Shown here in pieces: positions 9,571-17,913 of a stretch of 64,000 nucleotides of DNA. Each line of letters begins with the position of its first letter. Position 1 is the first letter of the stretch. The position numbers and the translations under genes were made by a program. Below the pieces are notes generated by a model. That model was given only the letters and a program-made list of their open reading frames with translations. It was not told where the DNA came from and ran no database searches. The DNA is taken from NCBI RefSeq assembly GCF_008932115.1, contig NZ_CP044543.1, positions 1,674,001-1,738,000 on the forward strand. The letters are read 5' to 3'. The DNA is from Bradyrhizobium betae. Its GTDB lineage: Bacteria > Pseudomonadota > Alphaproteobacteria > Rhizobiales > Xanthobacteraceae.

Positions 9571-10755
9571 TCACTCGGCCGCCGCGAGCGACTTGGCTGG
9601 ACCGGGCCTGAGCAGCCCGAGGACCAGCCGCGAGCCCGGCATTTCGATGGTGGCGTAGGTCAGGTTCGAAAGCGCGAGCACCGCGCCGACGAAACCGACG
9701 AGCAGCACCGACGCAGGCAGGCCGGGCAGCAGACCATCCAGCGACTGGAAACGGGCCGCTCCCACGCCGCGCGCGAAATATTCGAGCAGGACGAGCACCA
9801 GCGCGTGGACCATGTAGATCGAATACGACCGCTTGCCGAGCCATACCAGCGGCTTCACCGTCAGCAGTTCAGGCAAGGGGCGATGGGGGAACACCATCAG
9901 CGAACCGAGCAGGATCGCAAAGACCACAGGCGCGACGAAGCTGATGGCCGGCAGCCATCCGACCACCGAGATGATCACGATCGCCGTGGCTGCTGCGCCG
10001 ATCTGCACGACCGACTGAAGCAGCGGACTCGCGCCCGGCCGCACCATTGTCACGGCGCGAACCGTCAGCACGCCGAGAAAGAAGCTGAGGACGCAGCGAA
10101 TGATGCCGAACTGGTAATGGAAATCGAGGCTTTCCATTCGCAGCACGAACAGGATGATGCCGAGACTACCCACGACGAGCAAGACCGACAGGGCGTAGAC
10201 CAACCGGATGCTCCTCGCGGCCTGCGCCGCGAGGACCACGGCTGCGAATACGAGGTAGGTGTAGAACTCCGCGCTGATGCTCCAGCTCGGCCCGTTCCAA
10301 CTGAGATAGCTGATGATGCCGGACGCCTGCAGCAGTAGCAGGTTCACGACGAAGGAAACATAATTGTTGACCGCAATCTCGGGCGGCGCGAAATGCAGAA
10401 CGCCGATCGCCACCAGGCCTAGCTTCATCAACCGGAACGACAGGAACGCGAGCAGCATCGCCAAGTGAAGCGGATAGATTCGCGCAATACGGCGCGCGAC
10501 GAAGTCACGGAAGTCGAACCCACCGAATTCCGATTTCACGTAGCTCATCGAAATGACGATGCCGCTGAGCACGAAGAACAGATCGACGCAGAGCCAGGAA
10601 TTGTGGAAGAACGCGACGTCGATCCATGCCCGGTTCGGCAGGACCGTATAGAGTGTCTCCGAGCCGACAAAATGGTGAACGACCACGCACAGAGCCGCAA
10701 GACCTCGAACGCTGTCGAGCGGCACGTAGTGCGCTTTTGGCTTGTGAACCGGCAA
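9571..10755 (-). CDS. Acyltransferase-3 family membrane protein
   Basis: A 394-residue acyltransferase-3 protein, first gene of the minus-strand polysaccharide block. Diagnostic segments are LDSVRGLAALCVVVHHFVG with the conserved Arg/His, LCVDLFFVLSGIVISMSYV, DFVARRIARIYPLHLAM, and KRSYSIYMVHALVLVLLEYF. The annotated start is a TTG preceded by CAGGTG at suitable distance; a GTG ten codons in is possible. It is the third protein of this family in 7 kb and is preceded by a PhaR-type palindrome at 10791-10801. Confidence 0.9.
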   Translation of the reverse strand: MPVHKPKAHYVPLDSVRGLAALCVVVHHFVGSETLYTVLPNRAWIDVAFFHNSWLCVDLFFVLSGIVISMSYVKSEFGGFDFRDFVARRIARIYPLHLAMLLAFLSFRLMKLGLVAIGVLHFAPPEIAVNNYVSFVVNLLLLQASGIISYLSWNGPSWSISAEFYTYLVFAAVVLAAQAARSIRLVYALSVLLVVGSLGIILFVLRMESLDFHYQFGIIRCVLSFFLGVLTVRAVTMVRPGASPLLQSVVQIGAAATAIVIISVVGWLPAISFVAPVVFAILLGSLMVFPHRPLPELLTVKPLVWLGKRSYSIYMVHALVLVLLEYFARGVGAARFQSLDGLLPGLPASVLLVGFVGAVLALSNLTYATIEMPGSRLVLGLLRPGPAKSLAAAE

Positions 10756-10787
10756 GGCAGAGCACCTGACAATGAGCTAGAGCAAAA

Positions 10788-10804
10788 ATGCTGCGTCGCA
10801 GCAT
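10788..10804. promoter_or_regulatory. PhaR-type palindrome (CTGC-N3-GCAG)
   Basis: A perfect 8+1+8 inverted repeat, ATGCTGCG-T-CGCAGCAT, starting 33 bases upstream of the acyltransferase start codon. Its core CTGCGTCGCAG at 10791-10801 fits the CTGC-N3-GCAG site reported for PhaR, the polyhydroxybutyrate-responsive repressor. In rhizobia the PhaR homologue AniA also affects exopolysaccharide. The match is direct; binding is inferred. Confidence 0.55.
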
Positions 10805-11021
10805 AATGCCTTTCTTCGACCTGCGGTTCAACCGCTAACCGTCCAATTGAACCGAGATTTACCGAGATGCTTAGCGCTCATCGTCGCGAGATGTCCGGCT
10901 GTTGCACCCATTGAGGTAAACGCGCCGATCGTGCTGAAATCGTGGCCGGATGCGCATTAACTTGATCTCGCGTGAAGTTCTGATAGCTCCATCGCCGCTG
11001 AGTTGAACGACAGAGGGGCCA

Positions 11022-12413
11022 TTGGGCGCGATATCGCGATTTTTCGCCACAGCCGTGTTCGTGCTGGCGCCGCTTCCGCTTGGATCCCTTGACCTCGCGT
11101 GGATTTGTTTCTGGAATTTTCTGCTCGTATGCAGCCTGCTGACCGCGGATCTTTCGGCTGTGAGCCGTCGCAACGCTGCGTTGCTGATTCCGTCGGCAGT
11201 GGTGGTCGCAATGGTGGGCATCCTCGTCGCGCTTCAGATGTGGAGCAGCGCTCCCCCTGCACACTCTGCAACCGTCTGGGAACTGCCGCGGCAGATTTTC
11301 GGCATTGCACTGCCTGACCGCCCCTCCGTTACCGCGCGCGGACCATGGCTGGCGTTCGGTTCGGTACTCTTGATGTCGCTGGCATTCACCCGTGCCGTGA
11401 TCCTTGCAAGCGATGCGGGAGCCGCGCGCTCGCTGCTACAGGTCATGGCATGGGCGGGCTTCCTGTATGCGCTCTACGGAATTATGGCGGAGCTGATCGC
11501 GCCCGACATGATCCTGTTCAGGCAGAAGGAGGCCTATCTAGGCTTTGCCACCGGAACCTTCGTCAACCGAAACACGTCGGCGACGTTCTGGGGAACATGC
11601 GCCCTGTTGTTTCTGGTGCCGCTCCTGCGCTCGATGCACCGCCGCCAGGACGGCGAGCCGCCGACGTCACAAGATTTGCGGTCGCGGCTGGGACAGATCT
11701 TCGCTACCTCGGCGGCGCTCGGCGCTGGATTTGCAATCTGCACGATTGCACTTGCCATGACGGGATCGCGGGCGGGCCTGTTGCTGTCGGTCGGCGCGTT
11801 CGTGCTGGCCATCATCCTTTATCTCATGCCTCTCGAGCTCGGCGGATCGCGGAAATGGCTCCTCCTCGGCGGGTCGGCGGCAGCGGGGCTCGTGCTTCTG
11901 CAGCTCGTGGGCGGCCTCGTGGCCGGCCGAATCGTCGAACACGGCCTGATCGACCCTCAGCGGCTTGCAGCCTATCAGGCATCGGCGGGGATCATCGCCG
12001 ATCACCCGCTGCTCGGTATCGGACTGGGCAATTTCGAGGCTGTCTTTTCCAGCTACAGGCCTGTCGCGCTAGGCAGCCTCGGCATCTGGGACCGCGCTCA
12101 TAGCACCCCGCTCGAAATTGCCGTGGAATTGGGCATTCCCGCCTTCGCTTTGATCGCGGCGCTCAGCCTCTGGTATTTTTACCATCTGTTTACCGGAAGC
12201 TTGCGCCGAAAGCGTGATCGCTTCATACCCATCATCGGTACGAGCGTCGCCGTATTGGGAGTGTCACATAGCTGCATCGATTTCTCGCTGCAAATTCCCG
12301 GCTACGGTGTGTTTTTCGCAGCCATCGTCGGGTGCGGCCTCGCGCAATCGCTGCCATCACAATTTCGAAAAGAACGTGGCAATTCCGTGCAAGTCGAGTT
12401 AAAGTCAACATAA
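11022..12413 (+). CDS. O-antigen ligase / Wzy_C family polysaccharide ligase-polymerase
   Basis: A 463-residue membrane protein with about eleven helices and the Wzy_C signature: GTFVNRNTSATFWG, MTGSRAGLLLSV, and the periplasmic loop HPLLGIGLGNFEAVFSSYRP ending in the His of WDRAHSTPLEIAVELG. These residues are typical of WaaL/RfaL ligases and related EPS polymerases. The start is TTG at 11022 with AGAGGGG five bases upstream. It is the first gene of the plus-strand block and differs from the Wzy-like protein at 8208-9566, so the locus encodes two enzymes of this type. Confidence 0.85.
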   Translation: MGAISRFFATAVFVLAPLPLGSLDLAWICFWNFLLVCSLLTADLSAVSRRNAALLIPSAVVVAMVGILVALQMWSSAPPAHSATVWELPRQIFGIALPDRPSVTARGPWLAFGSVLLMSLAFTRAVILASDAGAARSLLQVMAWAGFLYALYGIMAELIAPDMILFRQKEAYLGFATGTFVNRNTSATFWGTCALLFLVPLLRSMHRRQDGEPPTSQDLRSRLGQIFATSAALGAGFAICTIALAMTGSRAGLLLSVGAFVLAIILYLMPLELGGSRKWLLLGGSAAAGLVLLQLVGGLVAGRIVEHGLIDPQRLAAYQASAGIIADHPLLGIGLGNFEAVFSSYRPVALGSLGIWDRAHSTPLEIAVELGIPAFALIAALSLWYFYHLFTGSLRRKRDRFIPIIGTSVAVLGVSHSCIDFSLQIPGYGVFFAAIVGCGLAQSLPSQFRKERGNSVQVELKST

Positions 12414-12430
12414 TTGGAATGGGCAGGGCA

Positions 12431-13075
12431 ATGAGTTGGAATTCTGGTAGGCGCTTCGTTGTGGTCGTCGGAGCACTCGTATCGCTCGCCGGGATGCCGT
12501 CGGCATTCGCCGCGACCGGCGTCAGTGCGGGCTGTGTCGCCAATTCCGGCATCGTTTCAGCGGAACGCGCTACCGAGTTTCTCGCCAACCCGAGCGGCCT
12601 TCTGGATCAGTTCAAGGACGGACAAGGCGGCCTCGCCTCGGCTGTCCGCGACCTCCTGACCGCGCGTCCCGAGACCGTCGATGGCATTGCCTCGTTGGCG
12701 AAAGCCAGCAGCGCGGATCAAAGCCGCGCCATCGGCGCCGGCCTTGGCACTGCCGCCTCGACCTGTGTCCTGTCGCAGCCTGGCGTTGCGCAGCTGATCC
12801 AGGAGGCGGTTCTCAAGACGGAGAATCCCGACCTTATCACGTCGTTCACCAGCATCACCGGCGATATCCCGACCGAGGTGACGGCGGGCGCGGATCCGAC
12901 CGGCGAGACCACTGCCGGAGGCGGGCCGGGCTCGACCGCCGCAGAGGCGCGCGCAGGCGCGTCAAGCGCGACCGAGCCCACGGTCGTCAATCAGAGCGGT
13001 GCCGGTGCGGCGCCTCAGACGCTGTTTGCAGCGACGTCCACCGCAGTTCTGACCTCCGTAAGCCCGTCGCGCTGA
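12431..13075 (+). CDS. Secreted protein of unknown function, paralogue of the 14218 gene
   Basis: A 214-residue protein with a clear signal peptide (MSWNSGRRF, hydrophobic core, PSAFA cleavage). The mature part has a helical domain of about 100 residues with NPSGLLDQFK, a KASSADQSRAIGAGL motif and two cysteines (one near the mature N-terminus, one after IGAGL). A Gly/Ala/Thr-rich, probably disordered tail follows. The same domain occurs in the gene at 14218. An ATG at 12419 is an alternative start; 12431 is preceded by GCAGGG. It lies 17 bases after the ligase gene, so it is likely co-transcribed. Function unknown; a periplasmic partner of polysaccharide export is an inference from position. 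Confidence 0.75.
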   Translation: MSWNSGRRFVVVVGALVSLAGMPSAFAATGVSAGCVANSGIVSAERATEFLANPSGLLDQFKDGQGGLASAVRDLLTARPETVDGIASLAKASSADQSRAIGAGLGTAASTCVLSQPGVAQLIQEAVLKTENPDLITSFTSITGDIPTEVTAGADPTGETTAGGGPGSTAAEARAGASSATEPTVVNQSGAGAAPQTLFAATSTAVLTSVSPSR

Positions 13076-13121
13076 CAGCTCGAACCGCCGCATCGTCGGC
13101 GGTCGATTAACCAAACTGCCC

Positions 13122-13143
13122 CGGCCGGTCCCGTGACCGGCCG
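13122..13143 (+). terminator. Hairpin between secreted protein and cysteine proteinase
   Basis: Perfect 9-bp inverted repeat CGGCCGGTC / GACCGGCCG with a 4-base loop, 47 bases after the stop codon, followed by ATTTAG but no run of T. It may be a weak terminator or an mRNA-stabilising stem. Confidence 0.45.
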
Positions 13144-13235
13144 ATTTAGCTACAATTGTAAAGTTCCGCGGAACCAAAGTTCAAATCGTTTGTGGGATAC
13201 CCGTAGCGTCAAAAAAAACGCGAGACGGGGATGTC

Positions 13236-13874
13236 ATGAGCTGGATAATCAAATCGCTGGTTGCGATTGGGGTCGCATCGGCCGGCGCAGCGGCCAAGGC
13301 CGATGCATTGAACGATGGTTTGCCGAATCAGGCAACGCGCGCATTCATCAGCGAATACGACAATGCGCTGGCGCCGCTGCAATTCGTCAAGTTCTGCATG
13401 AATTACGACGCCGAATGCGCGGCTGATAGCGCCGAGCGAACCCTGCCTTCAGGCGACCGTGCGATGAGCGCGCTGCGCGAGGTCAACAGTTCGGTCAACG
13501 CATCCATCAGCCCGATGCAGAAATCCACCAATCCGATGGTGGCACGCTGGACGGTTTCGCCGTCCGCCGGCGATTGCAACGATTATGCGGTCACCAAGCG
13601 CCATCAATTGATCGAGATGGGCTGGCCCAAATCGGCGCTGCGGCTTGCAGTTGTCCTGACGGGCGGCAGGGGCCACCTTGTGCTGGTCGCGCGGCTTGCC
13701 GACGGCGACTTCGTTCTGGACAATCTGTCCTCGTCCGTGCGGCCGTGGAACGCAGCGGATTACGAGTGGATCTCGATGCAGTCGGGCGGCAACCCGCACT
13801 TCTGGGTCGCGGTCGGCGAGCGCGGCGAGCGTCTCCGCGCGACGCGTCTCGCGATGCTGCGGACGGTCGAGTAA
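13236..13874 (+). CDS. Transglutaminase-like cysteine proteinase (BTLCP, LapG-like fold)
   Basis: A 212-residue exported protein of the bacterial transglutaminase-like cysteine proteinase family. A signal sequence (MSWIIKSLVAIGVASAG) is followed by the catalytic triad Cys114 in GDCNDYAVTKR, His147 in GRGHLVLVAR and Asp162 in VLDNLSS. Family members include LapG, which clips RTX adhesins in the periplasm. ATG at 13236 has GGGG upstream. It sits between two related secreted proteins and before the polysaccharide co-polymerase, so it may act in envelope assembly. No LapD-like receptor is visible in the window. Confidence 0.85.
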   Translation: MSWIIKSLVAIGVASAGAAAKADALNDGLPNQATRAFISEYDNALAPLQFVKFCMNYDAECAADSAERTLPSGDRAMSALREVNSSVNASISPMQKSTNPMVARWTVSPSAGDCNDYAVTKRHQLIEMGWPKSALRLAVVLTGGRGHLVLVARLADGDFVLDNLSSSVRPWNAADYEWISMQSGGNPHFWVAVGERGERLRATRLAMLRTVE

Positions 13875-13918
13875 ATCGCGACAGGTTTCGTTCCAGCTAC
13901 CAATCGCAGGTTGCAGGA

Positions 13919-13955
13919 GGCGCGAGAAGATGGTCCCCAGACCATCCCTCGCGCC
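13919..13955 (+). terminator. Rho-independent terminator after BTLCP gene
   Basis: An interrupted stem: GGCGCGAG (13919-13926) pairs with CTCGCGCC (13948-13955), and inside it GATGGTC pairs with GACCATC around a 4-base loop. TTTGTCATTGT follows. It lies 45 bases past the stop codon. Confidence 0.8.
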
Positions 13956-14217
13956 TTTGTCATTGTATGTCGATCCTGCATGGCACCTGCCTAAGATTCG
14001 TGCTTAAGGCATGCCGGCACGTGCAATCATTTTCCAAATCTGCGCCGGATCACGGCGAGAGCTTCGTTCATGTTGAATCGGCGTTCGAAGCCCATGCGAT
14101 TGGCAATTCGGTCCGCGCTGGGGTATATTTTGCGCCGCACAAGAATTTGACATAGTTTCGGGTCATCAAAGACCTACGGTCGAAATCGATACGCATATCA
14201 ATAATTCGCAACGAGAT
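13956..14217. other. Remainder of the 343-bp gap before the second secreted protein
   Basis: With the terminator just upstream, 343 bases separate the BTLCP stop from the next start. This part probably carries a promoter for the 14218-17824 genes. I see no gene and no convincing operator in it. Confidence 0.5.
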
Positions 14218-14814
14218 ATGAGCGCGATCCTCCTCAAACTCGATACCTTGTTGCGTGGCTCCTTTCGAGCCTCGCGGATCAATGCGATCGTTTCCGGTGT
14301 GCTGGCTGCTTCGCTTGCCGTGCCGGCTTCGGCGCAATGCGTCGATCGCTCCGAGCGCGCCCCTTCGGCTGCGGTCAGTGCTTTTGTTTCGGATCCGTCG
14401 GTGCTGTTGCGGCTGTCAAAGAACGATCGTGACAAGCTTTCGGGCCGGCTGACCGGACTGCTGGTGACCGACATCGCCGCACTCGAGCCGGTCAGGGACA
14501 TGTTGCGCGAGGCGAGCCAGGCCGATCGCATCGCGATCGGCGCCGGGCTTCACCGTGCCGAAGAGCGTTGCATCGCGACCAAGCCCGATGTCGCGCGCAG
14601 GATCAGTGACTTCGTTACCAAGCTGCACGACGGTTCCGTGCTCAAGGGATATCTCGCAGACCAGGACGCGGCGATGGCGCCTGCTCCGGGGAGCCCCGCT
14701 CCATCTACGGCCAATAGCGTGCCGGCAGGTTCGAGCTCGAACGCCGGCCTGATGTCGGGTGAATGGAAGACCGAACTCGCTGATCCATTCAAACCCGTTC
14801 CCCTTCCCGAGTGA
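14218..14814 (+). CDS. Secreted protein of unknown function, paralogue of the 12431 gene
   Basis: A 198-residue protein with an N-terminal signal region (hydrophobic VSGVLAASLAVPASAQ, cleavage near residue 40). The mature domain aligns with the 12431 product: DPSVLLRLSK against NPSGLLDQFK, EASQADRIAIGAGL against KASSADQSRAIGAGL, PDVARRISDFVTK against PGVAQLIQEAVLK. Both cysteines are also conserved. The tail is Pro/Ser-rich. It ends 12 bases before the BY-kinase gene, so the two are almost certainly translated from one mRNA. The weak ribosome binding site leaves the exact start uncertain. No known function recognised. Confidence 0.75.
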   Translation: MSAILLKLDTLLRGSFRASRINAIVSGVLAASLAVPASAQCVDRSERAPSAAVSAFVSDPSVLLRLSKNDRDKLSGRLTGLLVTDIAALEPVRDMLREASQADRIAIGAGLHRAEERCIATKPDVARRISDFVTKLHDGSVLKGYLADQDAAMAPAPGSPAPSTANSVPAGSSSNAGLMSGEWKTELADPFKPVPLPE

Positions 14815-14826
14815 CAAGATCCCGAG

Positions 14827-17037
14827 ATGTTTCAGCCACGAGACCAGTTTCCGCATCGCCCGAAATACGCCATTGAGGTCGGTGGCACGACGCTGAGCGC
14901 CGAGCGCGCTCTGGACATCGTGCGTCGCCAATGGCCGCTGATCGTCGCCATCGTGGCTGGCGCGCTCGCGCTCGTTCTCGTCTACCTGATCAGCGCGACG
15001 CCGATGTACACGGCGAATGCGCGCATCCTGATGGACACGCGTCAAACCCAGGTGCTGGACAAGGACAGCGGAACGGCCAATGCGCTGATCGACCCGGGAT
15101 TCGTCGACAGTCAGGTCGAGATTCTCCAGTCCGACGATCTGCTCCTGTCGATCGTTCGTCGCCTGAAGCTCACCGAAGATCCGGAGTTCAACGGCTCCGA
15201 GCCCGGATTGCTTCCGCTGATCATCGGCAAGGTCATGTCGCTGTTCGGTTCGGACGGCCCTCCCAGCAAGGAACGGGTCGAACGGGGCGCGGTCGAGCTG
15301 GTGCAGAAGAACCTCAAGGTCGAGCGCGTGCTGACGACCTATGTGCTGTCGCTGAACTATCGCTCGATCAATCCGAACAAGGCGGCGCAGATCGCGAACG
15401 CAGTCGCTGACGCCTACATCGTCGGTGCGTTGGAAGCGAAGTACCAGTCGACCAAGCGCGCGGGCGAATGGCTCCAGCAACGCAGCGCGGAGCTGCGTGA
15501 ACAGGCGACGGCGAGCGACCGCGCCGTGCAGACGTTCAAGGCACAGAACAACATCGTCGGCACCAGCCGGGGCCTGATGAGCGAGCAGCAGCTTGCGGAC
15601 GTCAACTCGCAGCTCATTGCCGCGCATGCCGCAACCGCGGAGGCCAAGGCTCGCCTCGACCGGATCGAGGCGCTGCTCGACAAGGATCTCGTCCAGCCGA
15701 CGGTAACGGATGCCCTCAACAACACCGTGATCACGCGCCTGCGTGCCCAATATCTCGACCTGGCGGCGCAGTATGCCGACTGGTCGAGCCGTTACGGAAA
15801 GACCCACCAGGCGGCCATCAACCTCGCCAACCGCATGGAAGAGCTGCGCAAGGCGATCGCCGACGAAGTGCGCCGTATCGCGGACGCCTATCGCAGCGAG
15901 TACGAGATCGCCAAGAGCCGCGAGACGGCGCTCGAGGAAAATCTGAAGAATCTCGTGACCCAGGCCGGCAGCACCAGCCAGGCGCAGGTCAAGCTGCGCG
16001 ACCTCGAGAGCGCGGCCGACACCTATCGCAACCTCTACAACAACTTCCTCGAAAAGCTCCAGAACGCGACGCAGAACCAGAGCTTCCCGATCAGCGAAGC
16101 GCGCATCATCAGCACGGCGGTCAAACCGGACAAGAAGAGCTCGCCCAAGACCCTGCTGGCGTTGATGGGCGGCCTGTTCGGCGGTCTCTGCTTCGGCTTC
16201 GGCGCCGCCTTTACACGAGAGCTGCTGAGCGACGTGCTGCGGTCTCCGAGCGATGTCGAGGATCAGCTCGGGGTGAAATGCCTCGGCGTCCTTCCGGACA
16301 TCCGCCCGGCAAGGGCTGCGGCGGATCAACCTGAAGGAGACGTTTCAAGCTACGTCGTCGAGCACCCGTTCTCGCGATTTGCGGAAACACTTCGGAACAT
16401 CAAGGTCTCGATCGACGTCGCGCGCCTCTCGCGCGAGGTCAAGGTGATCGGAATCCTGTCGTCGCTGCCGAAGGAAGGAAAGACCACGGTGGCCGCCAAT
16501 TTCGGTCATCTGGCCGCATTGACCGGCCATCGCACGCTGCTCATCGACGGTGACCTCCACACCCGGTCGCTGACGAGAGCGCTGGCCCCCCATTCCAAGA
16601 CCGGCCTGGTCGAAGCCCTCAAGGATCCGCGCGCGTTCGGCTACCACATCCAGCGCAGCAAGGAGAGCGGGCTCGACTTCCTGCCGTCTGTCGTCGCATC
16701 GCGCATGGTGAACTCGGCGGATGTGATCGCATCCAAGTCGATGGCCGACCTGCTGGCGGTGGTGCGCGAGGAGTATGAGTACATCGTGATCGATCTGGCG
16801 CCGGTGATGCCGGTGTCGGACGCCAAGGCCGTCAGCCATCTCGTCGATGCGATGGTTTACGTGATCGAATGGGGCCGCACGACCCGCAGCGCGCTTCAGG
16901 AGTCGATGGCCAGTTCCGAAGGCATCCAGAAGAAGCTCTTGGGCGCCGTGCTCAATCGCGCCAATCCGAAGATGCTCAAGCGGATCGAGGCGTACAAGGG
17001 CTCGCACTACAACAGCTATTATGTCGAGGGAGCCTAG
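14827..17037 (+). CDS. Polysaccharide co-polymerase / BY-kinase (Wzz-Wzc, ExoP-like)
   Basis: A 736-residue inner-membrane protein that controls chain length and export of polysaccharide. It has an N-terminal Wzz domain with a first membrane helix (about 38-60), a long periplasmic coiled-coil region (about 200-400), and a second helix near residues 440-465. The cytoplasmic tyrosine kinase domain shows Walker A with Lys552 (PKEGKTT), Walker A' LLIDGD (Asp574/Asp576) and Walker B VIDLAP (Asp656). The C-terminal tail has Tyr723, 728, 731 and 732, the usual autophosphorylation cluster. The Walker A' motif reads DLH where DxR is common. No Wza-type outer-membrane exporter is present nearby. Confidence 0.92.
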   Translation: MFQPRDQFPHRPKYAIEVGGTTLSAERALDIVRRQWPLIVAIVAGALALVLVYLISATPMYTANARILMDTRQTQVLDKDSGTANALIDPGFVDSQVEILQSDDLLLSIVRRLKLTEDPEFNGSEPGLLPLIIGKVMSLFGSDGPPSKERVERGAVELVQKNLKVERVLTTYVLSLNYRSINPNKAAQIANAVADAYIVGALEAKYQSTKRAGEWLQQRSAELREQATASDRAVQTFKAQNNIVGTSRGLMSEQQLADVNSQLIAAHAATAEAKARLDRIEALLDKDLVQPTVTDALNNTVITRLRAQYLDLAAQYADWSSRYGKTHQAAINLANRMEELRKAIADEVRRIADAYRSEYEIAKSRETALEENLKNLVTQAGSTSQAQVKLRDLESAADTYRNLYNNFLEKLQNATQNQSFPISEARIISTAVKPDKKSSPKTLLALMGGLFGGLCFGFGAAFTRELLSDVLRSPSDVEDQLGVKCLGVLPDIRPARAAADQPEGDVSSYVVEHPFSRFAETLRNIKVSIDVARLSREVKVIGILSSLPKEGKTTVAANFGHLAALTGHRTLLIDGDLHTRSLTRALAPHSKTGLVEALKDPRAFGYHIQRSKESGLDFLPSVVASRMVNSADVIASKSMADLLAVVREEYEYIVIDLAPVMPVSDAKAVSHLVDAMVYVIEWGRTTRSALQESMASSEGIQKKLLGAVLNRANPKMLKRIEAYKGSHYNSYYVEGA

Positions 17038-17824
17038 CAGCACCACCGCGCCGCCGGCAGAGGCAGCGGGATCCGCGTTTCGCTGGCTTCTGCGCGGCTC
17101 GACGGTCGCTCTCTCGGCGGTTGCACTGGCCTGGATCATATCCGTTGCCCCCGATGCGACCGATCCCGCCGTTCCCCAGATTGCCGGGCGCGTTTCGCGC
17201 GGCGAAAGATATGAGCTCGATCGGCTGAGGCGGATCGTCGAGGGCAATTTGCCGGCCGCAAGGCGGCTATGCAGCGCCAAGACGCTGCGCGAACTCCTGC
17301 TGTTGCAGCTCGCGATCGCCGACGAATCGACGCGCGCCGGCGACCTGAGACAGGCCGATATCGATGCGGATGGCGTCGAGGCCACGAGCCGCACATTGCT
17401 CGCGTGCGCGCCAACCGAAGGACTGGGCTGGTTCGGCGCCTATTGGGCTGAAATCCGCCAGGCAGGCTTTGGACCGCGGACGGCGGGATTGCTGGGTCTT
17501 TCCTATCGCTTCGCGCCGCACGAAGCCTGGCTCCAGCTCATTCGCGCGCCTCTGGCGCTTCGCGTCTTCACCGCAGCGACACCCGAGCTGAAGAATTACG
17601 CCGCTCAGGATTTCGCCGATCTCTTCCAGGCGCGCTTGTTCCCAAGCGCCGCCACACTCTATCAGGCGGCCGCCGCGGCAGCTCGCCCCGAGTTGCTCGA
17701 ACGGACATGCGGTGCCCCGCAAATCGATCGAGAGCTCCTGATGCATTTCGTCACGGAAAAGGGACTGCAGATTCGCCACCGCTGCTATCCCTTCGAGGAT
17801 CGACCGGACCATCTGAAGGAATGA
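17021..17824 (+). CDS. Membrane-anchored protein of unknown function, co-transcribed with BY-kinase
   Basis: A 267-residue protein whose start codon overlaps the 3' end of the BY-kinase gene by 17 bases, indicating translational coupling. It has one N-terminal membrane helix (about residues 20-43, LLRGSTVALSAVALAWIISV). A mostly helical, presumably periplasmic domain follows, with a TPR-like feel (RRLCSAKTLRELLLLQLAIADE, AYWAEIRQAGFG, LFPSAATLYQAAAAAARPELLERTC) and several cysteines. I do not recognise a family. Its position suggests an accessory role in polysaccharide polymerisation or export. Confidence 0.75.
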   Translation: MSREPSSTTAPPAEAAGSAFRWLLRGSTVALSAVALAWIISVAPDATDPAVPQIAGRVSRGERYELDRLRRIVEGNLPAARRLCSAKTLRELLLLQLAIADESTRAGDLRQADIDADGVEATSRTLLACAPTEGLGWFGAYWAEIRQAGFGPRTAGLLGLSYRFAPHEAWLQLIRAPLALRVFTAATPELKNYAAQDFADLFQARLFPSAATLYQAAAAAARPELLERTCGAPQIDRELLMHFVTEKGLQIRHRCYPFEDRPDHLKE

Positions 17825-17913
17825 TGCGGCGACGAGGGCGTCGAAGCCTTTGGACTTCGCCGGGCCCCAGAGCAGGCCCTGGCAAACCTGGATTCAGAGG
17901 ACAGTGGCGGAGG

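Noticed and set aside
13956-14217. Possible small coding frame upstream of the second secreted protein
   Set aside because: The frames here are without start signals and overlap the terminator region.
14416-16329. 637-codon minus-strand open frame
   Set aside because: Antisense to the BY-kinase gene, whose Walker motifs are intact.
17825-17913. GGGCC/GGCCC repeat between convergent genes as a terminator
   Set aside because: Only five paired bases with a long loop and no T-run.
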